Assembly: GCA_020216655.1 (NCBI GenBank)
Contig: JAIWNU010000116.1
Location: 1-19,180 of the forward strand
Direction: 5' to 3'
Length of the DNA: 19,180 nt
Origin: Treponema sp.
Lineage (GTDB): Bacteria; Spirochaetota; Spirochaetia; Treponematales; Breznakiellaceae
The notes below the pieces were generated by a model. It did no database searches, was not told where the DNA came from, and was given only the letters and a program-made list of their open reading frames with translations. The translations under genes were made by a program, and so were the position numbers. This document shows, in pieces, positions 7,845 to 15,863 of the stretch (position 1 is its first letter; each line of letters begins with the position of its first letter).

Positions 7845-8698
7845 ATCAGGCTTTGGTACTGCAGAGCGACTTCGGGCTTTCCGATGGGGCCGTTTCGGCC
7901 ATGTACGGTGTAGCCCTTAAGGTTGCGCCGGACCTAAAAATCTATGACATTACCCACGATATTCCGCCCTACAATGTCTGGGAGGCCTCATACCGGCTGG
8001 TTCAGACCCTGGGCTACTGGCCCGAAGGCACCGTGTTTGTCTCTGTGGTTGACCCCGGGGTGGGCAGCAATCGCCGAAGTGTGGTTGCAAAAACGAAAAG
8101 CGGGCACCTGGTGGTAACCCCCGATAACGGAACCCTGACCCATGTGGGAGCTTTTTATGGCATTGCCGAGGTTCGCCGTCTGGATGAAACAAAACACCGG
8201 CTTGCGGGTTCCGAGCTTTCCTACACCTTTCATGGCCGGGATGTGTATGCCTATACCGGGGCTCGACTGGCTGCGGGCCTTATTGGTTTTGATGCGGTGG
8301 GTGAAATGGTAGCTCCCGAAAGCCTTGTTCAGCTGCCCTTGGTCCATGCCCAACGGGAAGGAGATGTCGTTAGCGGTACTATTGATGCGCTGGATGTCCG
8401 CTTTGGCAGCCTCTGGTCCAATATTCCCTATACTATGTTTGCTGAACTGAACATACCCTACGGAGGCCGGGTGGAAGTTTCTATCCGGAACGATACCCGG
8501 GAAGTGTACCGAAATACCATGACCTATGCTAAATCTTTTGCGGATGTAAATGTAGGGGAGCCCTTGGTGTATATCAATTCGCTTTTAAATGTGGCGGTAG
8601 CCATTAATCAGGGATCCTTTGCCCGGGCTTACAATATCGGTACGGGGCTATCCTGGAAAATCTCAGTCAGGCGGGCTCCAAAAATAGTGTATGAATGA
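7841..8698 (+). CDS. SAM hydrolase / SAM hydroxide adenosyltransferase family (DUF62)
   Basis: This 285-residue member of the DUF62 family is related to fluorinase and chlorinase; most bacterial and archaeal members split S-adenosylmethionine with water into adenosine and methionine. The N-terminal domain shows the family pattern: SDFG at 9-12, DITHDIPP at 36-43, VVDPGVGSNRR at 69-79 and TPDNGTLT at 93-100, then TFHGRDVYA from 129. The Asp-Arg-His set that activates water in hydrolases matches Asp71, Arg78 and His131, which argues for hydrolase rather than halogenase activity. The C-terminal beta-barrel domain begins near residue 165. Translation is coupled to the permease by the ATGA overlap. 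Regulation and the physiological reason for SAM cleavage are unknown. Confidence 0.92.
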   Translation: MNQALVLQSDFGLSDGAVSAMYGVALKVAPDLKIYDITHDIPPYNVWEASYRLVQTLGYWPEGTVFVSVVDPGVGSNRRSVVAKTKSGHLVVTPDNGTLTHVGAFYGIAEVRRLDETKHRLAGSELSYTFHGRDVYAYTGARLAAGLIGFDAVGEMVAPESLVQLPLVHAQREGDVVSGTIDALDVRFGSLWSNIPYTMFAELNIPYGGRVEVSIRNDTREVYRNTMTYAKSFADVNVGEPLVYINSLLNVAVAINQGSFARAYNIGTGLSWKISVRRAPKIVYE

Positions 8699-8710
8699 AA
8701 GGAAAGGTTG

Positions 8711-9406
8711 ATGAACAAATTTGTTACACCTCTGCTTTGTATTATTTGTTTGATACTTGTTTCTGCCAACGCTGCTTTCGCTATCCCCTCGCTCCTGGAA
8801 GATCCCCTGCTCAAGCAGGATCCTTGGAATTTTCCATCCCCTGGAACAGAACTTAGCGAAAAAGCCAAGACCTTTGTGTTCACCCTGGAAACCCTGCCTC
8901 GGGAGGGAAACACAACCTGGATCCGCACCCAGCAGGATATCCAGGCGCTGCTGCCCATTTCCATGAAAGCCTTTGCGGAGGTTTTTCTGGATTTCCCAAG
9001 CCAGGTTTTTTACATGCCCCGGCTTGCAAAAATAACCATGCTGAAACAGGCTGGGGGGCTTTATGAGGTCCGGCAGCGCTATGAAATACGAATTTTAGGT
9101 TACATCTATCCGACCGAATACGATATGCGTTACGAATTTGTAGAATACCCTGACAAACGCCGGGCTGAAATACGCTGGCACCTGCTTGGATCCGATGGTT
9201 CTATCGGCGGTTCTGAAGGAGGCTGGTTTATGGAAGAAGTTTCTACTCCCAAAGGGCCGGCGGTTAAGGTTCGCAATATCAATGCGGGGCTGGTTCGGAA
9301 GGATTTTCCTTTGCAGGCCCAGATTATGAAAATGGTGGGACCCGGCGAACTTGAGGGAATAGTAACGGCCCTGTACAAGGAAGTACAGCGCCGGGGCCTA
9401 AAGTAG
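8711..9406 (+). CDS. Exported START/SRPBCC-like protein
   Basis: This 231-residue protein starts at ATG 8711 behind AAAGGAAAGG; a TTG one codon earlier is less likely. The signal peptide covers about 1-25 with cleavage after ANAAFA. The mature part resembles a START/SRPBCC (helix-grip) lipid-binding fold: the segment with a helix before FLDFPSQVFYMPRLAKITML, then long strands (YEVRQRYEIRILGYIYPTEYDMRYEF) and a C-terminal amphipathic helix ending at GLK. Exported START-like proteins are thought to bind lipids or other hydrophobic ligands, but no ligand can be named here. It is the last gene of the transporter operon, 12 nt after the DUF62 stop, though nothing in its sequence ties it directly to transport. 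Confidence 0.82.
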   Translation: MNKFVTPLLCIICLILVSANAAFAIPSLLEDPLLKQDPWNFPSPGTELSEKAKTFVFTLETLPREGNTTWIRTQQDIQALLPISMKAFAEVFLDFPSQVFYMPRLAKITMLKQAGGLYEVRQRYEIRILGYIYPTEYDMRYEFVEYPDKRRAEIRWHLLGSDGSIGGSEGGWFMEEVSTPKGPAVKVRNINAGLVRKDFPLQAQIMKMVGPGELEGIVTALYKEVQRRGLK

Positions 9407-9504
9407 CGTCATCCTAAGCAGCGCAGGGTTTGCGGTAAACTGATAAAGGTTGATGCCGGGGTTCGTGGTAGCATTACGCTGACCCGCGCCGGGGCCCGTG
9501 GTCT

Positions 9505-9522
9505 GGGGCCTGCATCGGCCCC
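9505..9522. terminator. GC-rich hairpin between convergent operons
   Basis: GGGGCC-N6-GGCCCC (9505-9522) lies in the 129-nt spacer between the START-like gene (plus) and the TraB-family gene (minus), where transcription from both sides should stop. There is no T tract on either side, so intrinsic termination is uncertain. The same spacer carries an imperfect 15-nt direct repeat (9455-9469 and 9488-9502). Confidence 0.3.
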
Positions 9523-9535
9523 GCCGCAGCCTTTC

Positions 9536-10717
9536 TTACCGAACCACCAGGTTGGTTAAAAAGGGTATGGAAATGAAATTTCCGATAGCCCCGCCTAAGG
9601 ATGAAAGGAAAAAGACTAGGAGAGCCCTGCTGACCCTGTTTCGGTACAAGCCCTTGAGGCTGGTGATGTCCTCCGAAAGGTGTTCTATATCCTGAACTCG
9701 GGGACGGCGCAGGGTCGCTTCTACCACACCTGCAAAGAGGCCTACGCCAATAAAGGGATTAATGGTTGCCACCGGGGCTCCCAAAAAGGCAGTCAACACC
9801 GAAAGGGGATGTCCCAGGGCGAAAATAGTTCCCAGTGCGGCGAGGGAGCCATTCCAGAGCATCCATTGAATAAGCATGGAAAGGCTCACTGCCCCGCCGC
9901 TTTTAAAAAAGCCTGCGAGGATAAGCGCCACAATCAGGGCGGGGATGATCCAGGGGGCTAGCTTGCTGAATAGGGAGGGCGGCGGGAGCTCTTCCAGTTT
10001 ATTTGTATTGATTGATGCTGCTCCGGCAGAAAGTTTTTCCAGGTGGGTTTTCACCCCTCCCATATGTCCTGCGCCGATGACTGCCACAATACGACTGCCC
10101 TGACTCTCCCAGATTTTTGCCGCCAAATACTCGTCCCGTTCATCGATCAATACTTTTTTTATCTCCGGTAGATATTCCGCCAGTTCTCCCATCATGCTGT
10201 CCAGCTCATTTTTGCTTTTAAGGGACTCAATCTGATTTTCATCAATTTTTTCGGTGGTAAAGGCACTGGAAAGCAGGGTTGCCAAGAGTTTGTTTTTGCT
10301 CCAGAAACTGCAGCTGCCCCAGGCTCGTTTCAGGGTGAGCTGGACTTCACGGTCACAGAGACTATAGGGAATACCCAGTTCAGCGGCCTTCTCTATGGCT
10401 GTCCGCATTTCGTCCCCCGGTTTAACCCCAAGATTTTGACCCATTCTGCGCTGAAAGCCTGCCAGAACCAGGTTTGCCATAAGGAGGAACCCTTTGCCTT
10501 CTTTAAATACCTTAATCAGGTCCAGTTTTTCCCAGGAATCCTGCTCTTTCATGGAAGCCAGGCGCCCCGCATCGAGTTCCACACAGACCCTGTCTGGTTT
10601 TTCTTCCTCTATGACCTTATTTACCTCGTCTATACTGTCCCGGGACACATGGGCTGTGCCTACAAGGATTATTTCCCGGTCTGCTAAAGTAAGTCTTGTT
10701 TGTGTTTCCGTGTTCAT
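9536..10717 (-). CDS. TraB/PrgY-family membrane protein
   Basis: This 393-residue protein has a soluble N-terminal TraB domain and a hydrophobic C-terminal half. The two family motifs are GTAHVS at 20-25 and GAGHMGG at 215-221, with the VCVELD glutamate near 47 and the ERDEYLA segment near 193-199. Helical membrane segments are seen at about 255-272, 283-302, 305-345 and 365-385. Bacterial founders of the family (TraB, PrgY) block pheromone activity in enterococcal conjugation. Distant homologues (GumN, TIKI) act as metalloproteases, so a membrane peptidase is a reasonable but unproved guess. The ATG at 10717 overlaps the stop of the DHH gene (ATGA, 10714-10717). It is the last gene of a three-gene minus-strand operon. 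Confidence 0.9.
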   Translation of the reverse strand: MNTETQTRLTLADREIILVGTAHVSRDSIDEVNKVIEEEKPDRVCVELDAGRLASMKEQDSWEKLDLIKVFKEGKGFLLMANLVLAGFQRRMGQNLGVKPGDEMRTAIEKAAELGIPYSLCDREVQLTLKRAWGSCSFWSKNKLLATLLSSAFTTEKIDENQIESLKSKNELDSMMGELAEYLPEIKKVLIDERDEYLAAKIWESQGSRIVAVIGAGHMGGVKTHLEKLSAGAASINTNKLEELPPPSLFSKLAPWIIPALIVALILAGFFKSGGAVSLSMLIQWMLWNGSLAALGTIFALGHPLSVLTAFLGAPVATINPFIGVGLFAGVVEATLRRPRVQDIEHLSEDITSLKGLYRNRVSRALLVFFLSSLGGAIGNFISIPFLTNLVVR

Positions 10718-11715
10718 TGATTCTCCTGGGCTGTTTCTACGGCCTTGACAAAACGCCGGAACAGAGCCTGTTCATCGAGATGTGCTGCGGGATTGATAAT
10801 TCCCCCCGCCATGTGATCGTGACCGCCCCCTTCACCAATACCAGCCAGTGCAAGACGCACCACCGTTGCGGCGGAAATGTCGGGGGTCCTGCTTCGGACC
10901 GACACATGATACCGGGTCCCGCCGGATTCGACAATGACCGACACCGCAATTTCGCGTAATCGGAGAAAAAAATCTGCAAGAATGGAAATCAACTCCTGGG
11001 TACAGTCTGTCGGGAGCATGGTAAAGAAGAGGTTCCCCTGGGTGTAAAAATGGTTAGTGGCGTAATTAAATGCCTGGAGGTCAGGTATAGAAAGGGACGC
11101 TTTTACTACCTGGGTGCTAAACTGCCAGTCAGCCTGAAAAAAGAGCCGGTGGTGGGCATCTAGATCGGCGGGGCTGACCCGGCGGGATAAAAAATCTGTG
11201 TCTATTTGTATACCCATGAGCAGGGCTGTGGCGGTTTGCCGGTCAGGAATCAGTTCCGCCTCCTGCCAGTAGTCGGCGATAATGCTGGAGCATGCGCCGT
11301 AGCTGGTACGGATGTCCACAAAGGGAAGCGGCAGTTCCCCGGGGTTAACGTGATGATCTATAACGGCTATCAGATTGGATGAAAGCGGATGGGCATTGGC
11401 GTTATTAGGGCTGCCGTCCACTAAAATACAGGGGGCCTCCGCACATTCGGGATCGAGTTCTCCACTAATTTGTTCCAGCGGAATATTGAGATCCCGGATC
11501 ATTGCATTGAGTGAATGGCTGCGGATTGGATAACGGTGGACCAAGCGGACCTTAAAGGAAAGCCGTTCAAGCAGCCGCCCTAAGCCGAATGCGGAGGCCA
11601 CCGCATCGTGATCCGGAAAATCGTGGGTTTGTACCAGAATCAGGTTGTCATTCCGCTTCATCCGAAGGGTGGCCAGAATGTAGTTGAATTGTTCAAAGGC
11701 GGAACTGCTGCCCAT
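10714..11715 (-). CDS. DHH-family phosphoesterase (NrnA-like)
   Basis: This 333-residue protein belongs to the DHH/DHHA1 phosphoesterases, which use two Mn ions to cleave short oligonucleotides, pAp or cyclic dinucleotide products. Metal-binding motifs are intact: H-x3-D-x-D at 31-37 (HDFPDHD), Asp100 (ILVD), the DHH signature at 120-122, and a TDF motif in the QIDTDFL segment. The C-terminal DHHA1 nucleic-acid-binding part carries the glycine-rich GGGHDHMAGG. It is a stand-alone cytoplasmic enzyme with no membrane or PAS domain, so it is closer to NrnA than to GdpP. It starts 15 nt after the TPR lipoprotein stop and overlaps the TraB gene by four bases. The ribosome binding site is poor, which suggests coupling to the upstream gene. 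Confidence 0.9.
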   Translation of the reverse strand: MGSSSAFEQFNYILATLRMKRNDNLILVQTHDFPDHDAVASAFGLGRLLERLSFKVRLVHRYPIRSHSLNAMIRDLNIPLEQISGELDPECAEAPCILVDGSPNNANAHPLSSNLIAVIDHHVNPGELPLPFVDIRTSYGACSSIIADYWQEAELIPDRQTATALLMGIQIDTDFLSRRVSPADLDAHHRLFFQADWQFSTQVVKASLSIPDLQAFNYATNHFYTQGNLFFTMLPTDCTQELISILADFFLRLREIAVSVIVESGGTRYHVSVRSRTPDISAATVVRLALAGIGEGGGHDHMAGGIINPAAHLDEQALFRRFVKAVETAQENQ

Positions 11716-11730
11716 ATAATCAGTATAATC

Positions 11731-13215
11731 CTAGGAATTTACGCTTTGTAAGCCTCTGCCAATCACTTCCCATTCATTAAGCCGCCATTCAATCATATTT
11801 TTCCGGTTCATTTCCCGGACCATAATAAAATATTTATTGGCCAAGCTGGTGTTCCCTTTTAGATCATAGTATTGGGCCAGGTAATAGAGCATGCGAGCCT
11901 TTGTATCCAGCTTTTTTTCATTGCCAATTCGGTTTGCGATATCCGTATCCCCGGAAAAATCGTAAAACAATCTCAGCATGTACCATTCCAAAGAATTAGC
12001 TGTTACTGTGGGGATTACTTTTTCCAGAAAACCCTTTACTTCCTGAGCTTTGCCGATTCTATACCAGGAAATACTCGCTAAAAGCGCGTAGCTGCTGTGG
12101 CTTGGCGACCTCTTATAGGCTTCGATAAAGGCGTCCCGAGCTTCTCGCCACCGTTTATCCCTCATGTAGAGCATCCCGAGGGCTTCAAAGGCAAAATAAT
12201 AGTCAGGGTTCAGTTCGGAAAGCCGTTTATAGTCCCGTTCTGCCCCTTTATAATCTTCCAGTTCATCCCGGATGCCCGCGCTGTACACATAGGCAAGAAA
12301 ATAGTCCTTATTGATGCTGATCGCCCGGTCGTATTCGGCGAGGGCTTCTGTTTTTCTGCCTAAATCTAAAAGTACATTGCCCCGGTCCAGAGCAACCCAG
12401 TAATCGCCGGGCGCTAGGGCCTTTGCCTTGTCTAGGTCAGCCAGTGCTTCCCGGAGGAAGTTGTTTTCCCGATATAGGCGTGCACGTTCCTGCAGCGGCA
12501 GGGCCCATTCGGGGTTAAGCGCAATGGCCTTGTTAAAGGACGCTTCTGCTGCCTTGGGGTTCCGGTTGTAGCGGTCCACCCGGCCTTGTCCAAGGAGGGC
12601 ATCGCTGTTATCAGGATCTATAGAGAGAGCTTTTTTATAATAGGCTTCGGCAAGTTTGTATGTCTTAGCTTCTAATGCCATATCGCCTAAATTGGTCAAA
12701 GCCTGGGTGTTTTTTGGGTTGATGGACACAATACGTTCTAACAGCCGTTTCTGTTCCTTTGTGTTACCCCCTAAGCCCTCCACCTCTGCGAGGAGGAGCA
12801 GGGTTTCCTGATTGTCCGCGTCTTTCTGCAAAAGATTCTGTAGGGTTAAGCGGGCATCGGCAATATTACCCGATGCTGCCAGAATGCTCGCCCTTAAGCG
12901 CTGCATGGGAGCTGTGTCGGCTGTGTCCTTATCCAACTGGTCAAAAAGTTCCAGAGCTTTGGAGAATTTTCCCTGCTGCATGGCTTCGGTAACCGAAGCA
13001 AGCACCTTTGCAATTTGTTCTTCCTTTGTAAGCGGTTTCTCAGGAGGTGCTTTTTCCGGTATTGATGCAGCTTCTGTTGTTTTTCCCCGCAGATCAGATT
13101 CCTGAGGCGCCTTTTCCGGGAGTCCCGCTGAACCAGGCTTACTGGTAACACAAGATCCTAACAGGAGGAAGGTAAACGCCAGCCCAAATACCATTCTATA
13201 TTGTACTAATTGCAT
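11731..13215 (-). CDS. TPR-repeat lipoprotein
   Basis: From ATG 13215 the product has 494 residues. A signal peptide ends in the lipobox LGSC (Cys22), followed by a Pro/Glu/Lys-rich linker and then about ten tetratricopeptide-type helix pairs from residue 70 to the end. The clearest repeats have the pattern ALTNLGDMALEAKTYKLAEA and YYFAFEALGMLYMRDKRWRE. Such proteins act as scaffolds for envelope complexes. Upstream ATG and TTG codons exist in frame (13230, 13266), but AAGGAAG lies 3 nt before ATG 13215 and a TATACT at 13245-13240 looks like the -10, which would put the other starts at or before the mRNA start. First gene of the operon with the DHH and TraB-family genes. No specific partner can be named. 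Confidence 0.88.
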   Translation of the reverse strand: MQLVQYRMVFGLAFTFLLLGSCVTSKPGSAGLPEKAPQESDLRGKTTEAASIPEKAPPEKPLTKEEQIAKVLASVTEAMQQGKFSKALELFDQLDKDTADTAPMQRLRASILAASGNIADARLTLQNLLQKDADNQETLLLLAEVEGLGGNTKEQKRLLERIVSINPKNTQALTNLGDMALEAKTYKLAEAYYKKALSIDPDNSDALLGQGRVDRYNRNPKAAEASFNKAIALNPEWALPLQERARLYRENNFLREALADLDKAKALAPGDYWVALDRGNVLLDLGRKTEALAEYDRAISINKDYFLAYVYSAGIRDELEDYKGAERDYKRLSELNPDYYFAFEALGMLYMRDKRWREARDAFIEAYKRSPSHSSYALLASISWYRIGKAQEVKGFLEKVIPTVTANSLEWYMLRLFYDFSGDTDIANRIGNEKKLDTKARMLYYLAQYYDLKGNTSLANKYFIMVREMNRKNMIEWRLNEWEVIGRGLQSVNS

Positions 13216-13239
13216 ATTCTTCCTTGCCATGGTGGCTAT

Positions 13240-13266
13240 AGTATATGATGGTATTAAAATCGGCAA
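13240..13266 (-). promoter_or_regulatory. Candidate promoter for the TPR lipoprotein operon
   Basis: TATACT (13245-13240, minus strand) is a good -10. The best -35 is TTGCCG (13266-13261), at a rather short 15-nt spacing. A start near 13233 fits translation from ATG 13215. Confidence 0.35.
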
Positions 13267-13275
13267 GGTGAGCCA

Positions 13276-13302
13276 ATTTCAAAAGTCTTGAGCTTTTGAA
13301 AT
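13276..13302. promoter_or_regulatory. Perfect 10-bp inverted repeat in a divergent promoter region
   Basis: ATTTCAAAAG (13276-13285) and CTTTTGAAAT (13293-13302) are separated by 7 nt. The repeat lies between the TPR operon (minus) and the 13348 gene (plus), so it cannot be a terminator for either. Its position suggests a shared operator or a stem in a 5' leader. A second smaller repeat, TAGCTT (13302-13307) with AAGCTA (13319-13324), follows directly. Confidence 0.5.
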
Positions 13303-13347
13303 AGCTTCAGTTGAAATAAAGCTAGCTATTGGGGTATGCTGAGGATA

Positions 13348-15159
13348 ATGAAAAGACATGTTGTATTGCGAACCATAGGTCTTATCGGCCTCTATGCAGC
13401 GGTATTTGTTGCTCTTGTTCTTATTCAATATGTGCGGAGAACCGCCTTTACACTGAATCTGGGCTCCATGGTCATCTCTGGCAATTACCGGGATGCGGGG
13501 GCGATTAAAAAACAGGCCAAAGAAGAACCATACCTGACCGAAGGCCGGCTTTCGGTCTTTTTTGGCGGCATGGAATTTAGGCTGGCCGAGGAAGATGGTT
13601 TTTCTGTGACCAAAACCAATGGAACAAAAAATCCCCTTTCCGGGCTTTCCTTTACTCTTTTGGACAACGCTGTACAAGTAGCCTTGTCAGATGGCAGTAC
13701 TTTATTATTTAAGACCTTCTACGCCAACGGTGTAGAAACCCTAAGCATACAGGCCTCTTTGGAAGGGTCGTCACAGGATATCAGGCTTCCCTTCCGGCCC
13801 TTGAGATCCTCCCATGTTATGTCTGGTGAGCAGAATCGATATATGGTATCGGCGGGCGGGAAGAATTATGTATTTTCCGGATCTTCTGTAGACTATCAAA
13901 ATAAATTGATTAGCCTTAAAAAGGGTATGGCTATAGCAGCCTATGGTATGGTGCCAGAAAAGAAGGGCTTTAATCCCAGCGACCTTGTAATTGCAAGTGC
14001 ACTGGATGCTCAGGCCTATACGGCTGCAATCAGCCGCTGGCAGGCCCAAGCCTCCGCGGCCTGGGAACGCAATATGGCCGGCAGCCCCGATGAAGATACC
14101 GTACTTGCCTATGTTTCTCAGGCTGCTAGAAAGGGCAACTACCGGAGCGCAACCGGTACAACTCCCGTGGTATTCCTCGAGGGAAATCAGCGAACCTATC
14201 GATCTTCTGCGTTCTTCGGCCGCCTGGATATTGCTCTGCGAGGCCTGGTTTCATCAGACCGGGAATATCTGGGCCGGCTCTCTCGGATGATAAACGAAAA
14301 AACCCAGGATATTCTTGCTGAACCGGACCTGGTGCGAAACCTTTCCATCCGGGGATCCAAAGCCCTCGTGGATGATCTTATGAACATGGTTAAAACCATG
14401 GATCCAAGTACTATAAGTCCAGCTACTGCCCTGGGTGTTATAGAGAATTTTATCAGCTGGAAAAAATACCGCGGATCGGATGAGAACCCCTTTGAACGGC
14501 TGAAAGAACAGGCCCTTTTCGTTCTCTCTGGCACCTTAAAGTCCAGTTCCGACGGTCTTGTGCTTGCCTTTCCCGCTGCACAAGGCGATGTAGCCTATTC
14601 GATCAGATTGGGTAACGCTTTAGTGCTCTATGGCACCAGCGCAGGGCTTGCCGATTGGACAGCGCTTGGAAGGACCTTAATTCTATCTGTATTGAGCCTT
14701 GCCGATTCAAGCGGCTCTGTGCCTGCCCTGGTGGATCTATCAAAAGATAGCAAGTCATTTGCTGCTTCAGGGGAAACAAGAATTCCCGCTTCTCGCATGT
14801 ATTCCCAAATTACCGGGGACCTGTATTATCCGCGGATTGAGCAAATTGCCGTTCCCGGTTACCCAGGCCTCTGGGCATGGACCGGAGCCGGAGCTCTTTC
14901 TGCCACCTTTGATGGATCGGTCCTTGATATTACGGTTCCCTTTTATGAAGGGGAAACCCATTACATGATGATAAAGGGGGTAAAACCCTTTAGAAAAATA
15001 CAGCTCTATTCTATCGACTTCCGTACGGATCCCCGTTTTGAACGGTACGATTCATCCGGTTGGGCCTATTCTGAGTCGGAACAAACCCTGCTCTTAAAAA
15101 TGAAGCACCGTGCACAGGAAGAGCATATACGGATATTTTATCAAACTGCGGAACAGTGA
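13348..15159 (+). CDS. Membrane-anchored protein of unknown function
   Basis: A 603-residue protein from ATG 13348 (GAGG precedes it; an in-frame ATG at 13336 is the alternative). It has a basic N terminus, one membrane helix at about 8-28, and then an extracytoplasmic portion of more than 550 residues. Residues 32-150 are rich in alternating hydrophobic and polar residues and look like beta strands, superficially like an LptA/OstA-type sheet. The middle (220-420) is helical, and the end (450-600) is again beta-rich with many aromatic residues. I do not recognise a family, and no catalytic motif stands out. Its stop overlaps the start of the histidine phosphatase gene (TGATG, 15157-15161), so the two are translated together. 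Being conserved enough to stay in an operon suggests a real, possibly clade-specific envelope function. Confidence 0.8.
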   Translation: MKRHVVLRTIGLIGLYAAVFVALVLIQYVRRTAFTLNLGSMVISGNYRDAGAIKKQAKEEPYLTEGRLSVFFGGMEFRLAEEDGFSVTKTNGTKNPLSGLSFTLLDNAVQVALSDGSTLLFKTFYANGVETLSIQASLEGSSQDIRLPFRPLRSSHVMSGEQNRYMVSAGGKNYVFSGSSVDYQNKLISLKKGMAIAAYGMVPEKKGFNPSDLVIASALDAQAYTAAISRWQAQASAAWERNMAGSPDEDTVLAYVSQAARKGNYRSATGTTPVVFLEGNQRTYRSSAFFGRLDIALRGLVSSDREYLGRLSRMINEKTQDILAEPDLVRNLSIRGSKALVDDLMNMVKTMDPSTISPATALGVIENFISWKKYRGSDENPFERLKEQALFVLSGTLKSSSDGLVLAFPAAQGDVAYSIRLGNALVLYGTSAGLADWTALGRTLILSVLSLADSSGSVPALVDLSKDSKSFAASGETRIPASRMYSQITGDLYYPRIEQIAVPGYPGLWAWTGAGALSATFDGSVLDITVPFYEGETHYMMIKGVKPFRKIQLYSIDFRTDPRFERYDSSGWAYSESEQTLLLKMKHRAQEEHIRIFYQTAEQ

Positions 15160-15863
15160 TGGAACTGAACATGGAAAGAGTTGATGGAGCCTTCTTTGCA
15201 GGATGTAAGCATCCGGTGGAATTTGTGTTTATCCGACACGGTGAAAGTGAAGGCAACGCCGCGGGGGTTTTTCAGGGACTTCTTGACTTTCCGCTGACCG
15301 ACCGGGGCCGGGAACAAGCCCGGCTTCGAGGAAAGCAGCTTAAGGCTCTGCCCTGTTGCGTGCATCCCAATAAGGTCGGCGTTTTTTCTTCCCCCATGGG
15401 CCGGGCCCGGGAGACCGCCGAGCTTGTGGCGGAGACCGCAGGTTTTGCCCCGCCGACGATTGTCCAATCCCTTACGGAACTTGATACCGGTGTCTGGACC
15501 GGCAAGGCCTGGGCGGATGTTCGCTCCGAAGATAACGAACTGTGGCCCCATTTCCGAGCTAAAAGCTGGGCGGCGATTCCCGAAGCAGAATCGGAGAGCG
15601 CCCTTTACCAAAGGGCCATGGATGCGTGGAAATATCTAAGGGATCAATCGATAGACCATAACTTGCAGACCGTTATTGCTGTAAGCCACGCTGGTTTCTT
15701 GCAATGGTTGTTTAGGGTAACCTTGGGCTGTACATCCTGGTTCCCCCTCATTCCGGTGCATAACTGCGGAATGTTCCGTTTTAAGGTTGAACCTATCAAG
15801 GGGCATGCCGCCTATGTTGCCTGGGAAACTATCGACGAACCGTTGCCTTCGGCATTATTGTAG
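15159..15863 (+). CDS. Histidine phosphatase superfamily protein (phosphoglycerate-mutase-like)
   Basis: This 234-residue branch 1 histidine phosphatase carries out phosphate transfer through a phosphohistidine. The RHG catalytic motif is FIRHGESEGN (Arg26, His27, Gly28). Then come SSPMGRARETA with the second catalytic arginine, the acid/base region LTELDTGVWTGKAWAD, and the second histidine in VSHAGFL. All four core residues are present. The family includes cofactor-dependent phosphoglycerate mutases, cobalamin-pathway phosphatases (CobC) and broad phosphatases; the variable insert does not look like true GpmA, so a phosphatase is more likely. ATG 15159 overlaps the preceding stop; a GTG one codon earlier is possible. 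The 3' end overlaps the convergent GatB-fusion gene by 9 bp (15855-15863). Confidence 0.9.
   Translation: MELNMERVDGAFFAGCKHPVEFVFIRHGESEGNAAGVFQGLLDFPLTDRGREQARLRGKQLKALPCCVHPNKVGVFSSPMGRARETAELVAETAGFAPPTIVQSLTELDTGVWTGKAWADVRSEDNELWPHFRAKSWAAIPEAESESALYQRAMDAWKYLRDQSIDHNLQTVIAVSHAGFLQWLFRVTLGCTSWFPLIPVHNCGMFRFKVEPIKGHAAYVAWETIDEPLPSALL

Noticed and set aside
9407..9535. tRNA-like GGGGTTCG segment
   Set aside because: No T-arm pairing, acceptor stem or anticodon arm around it.
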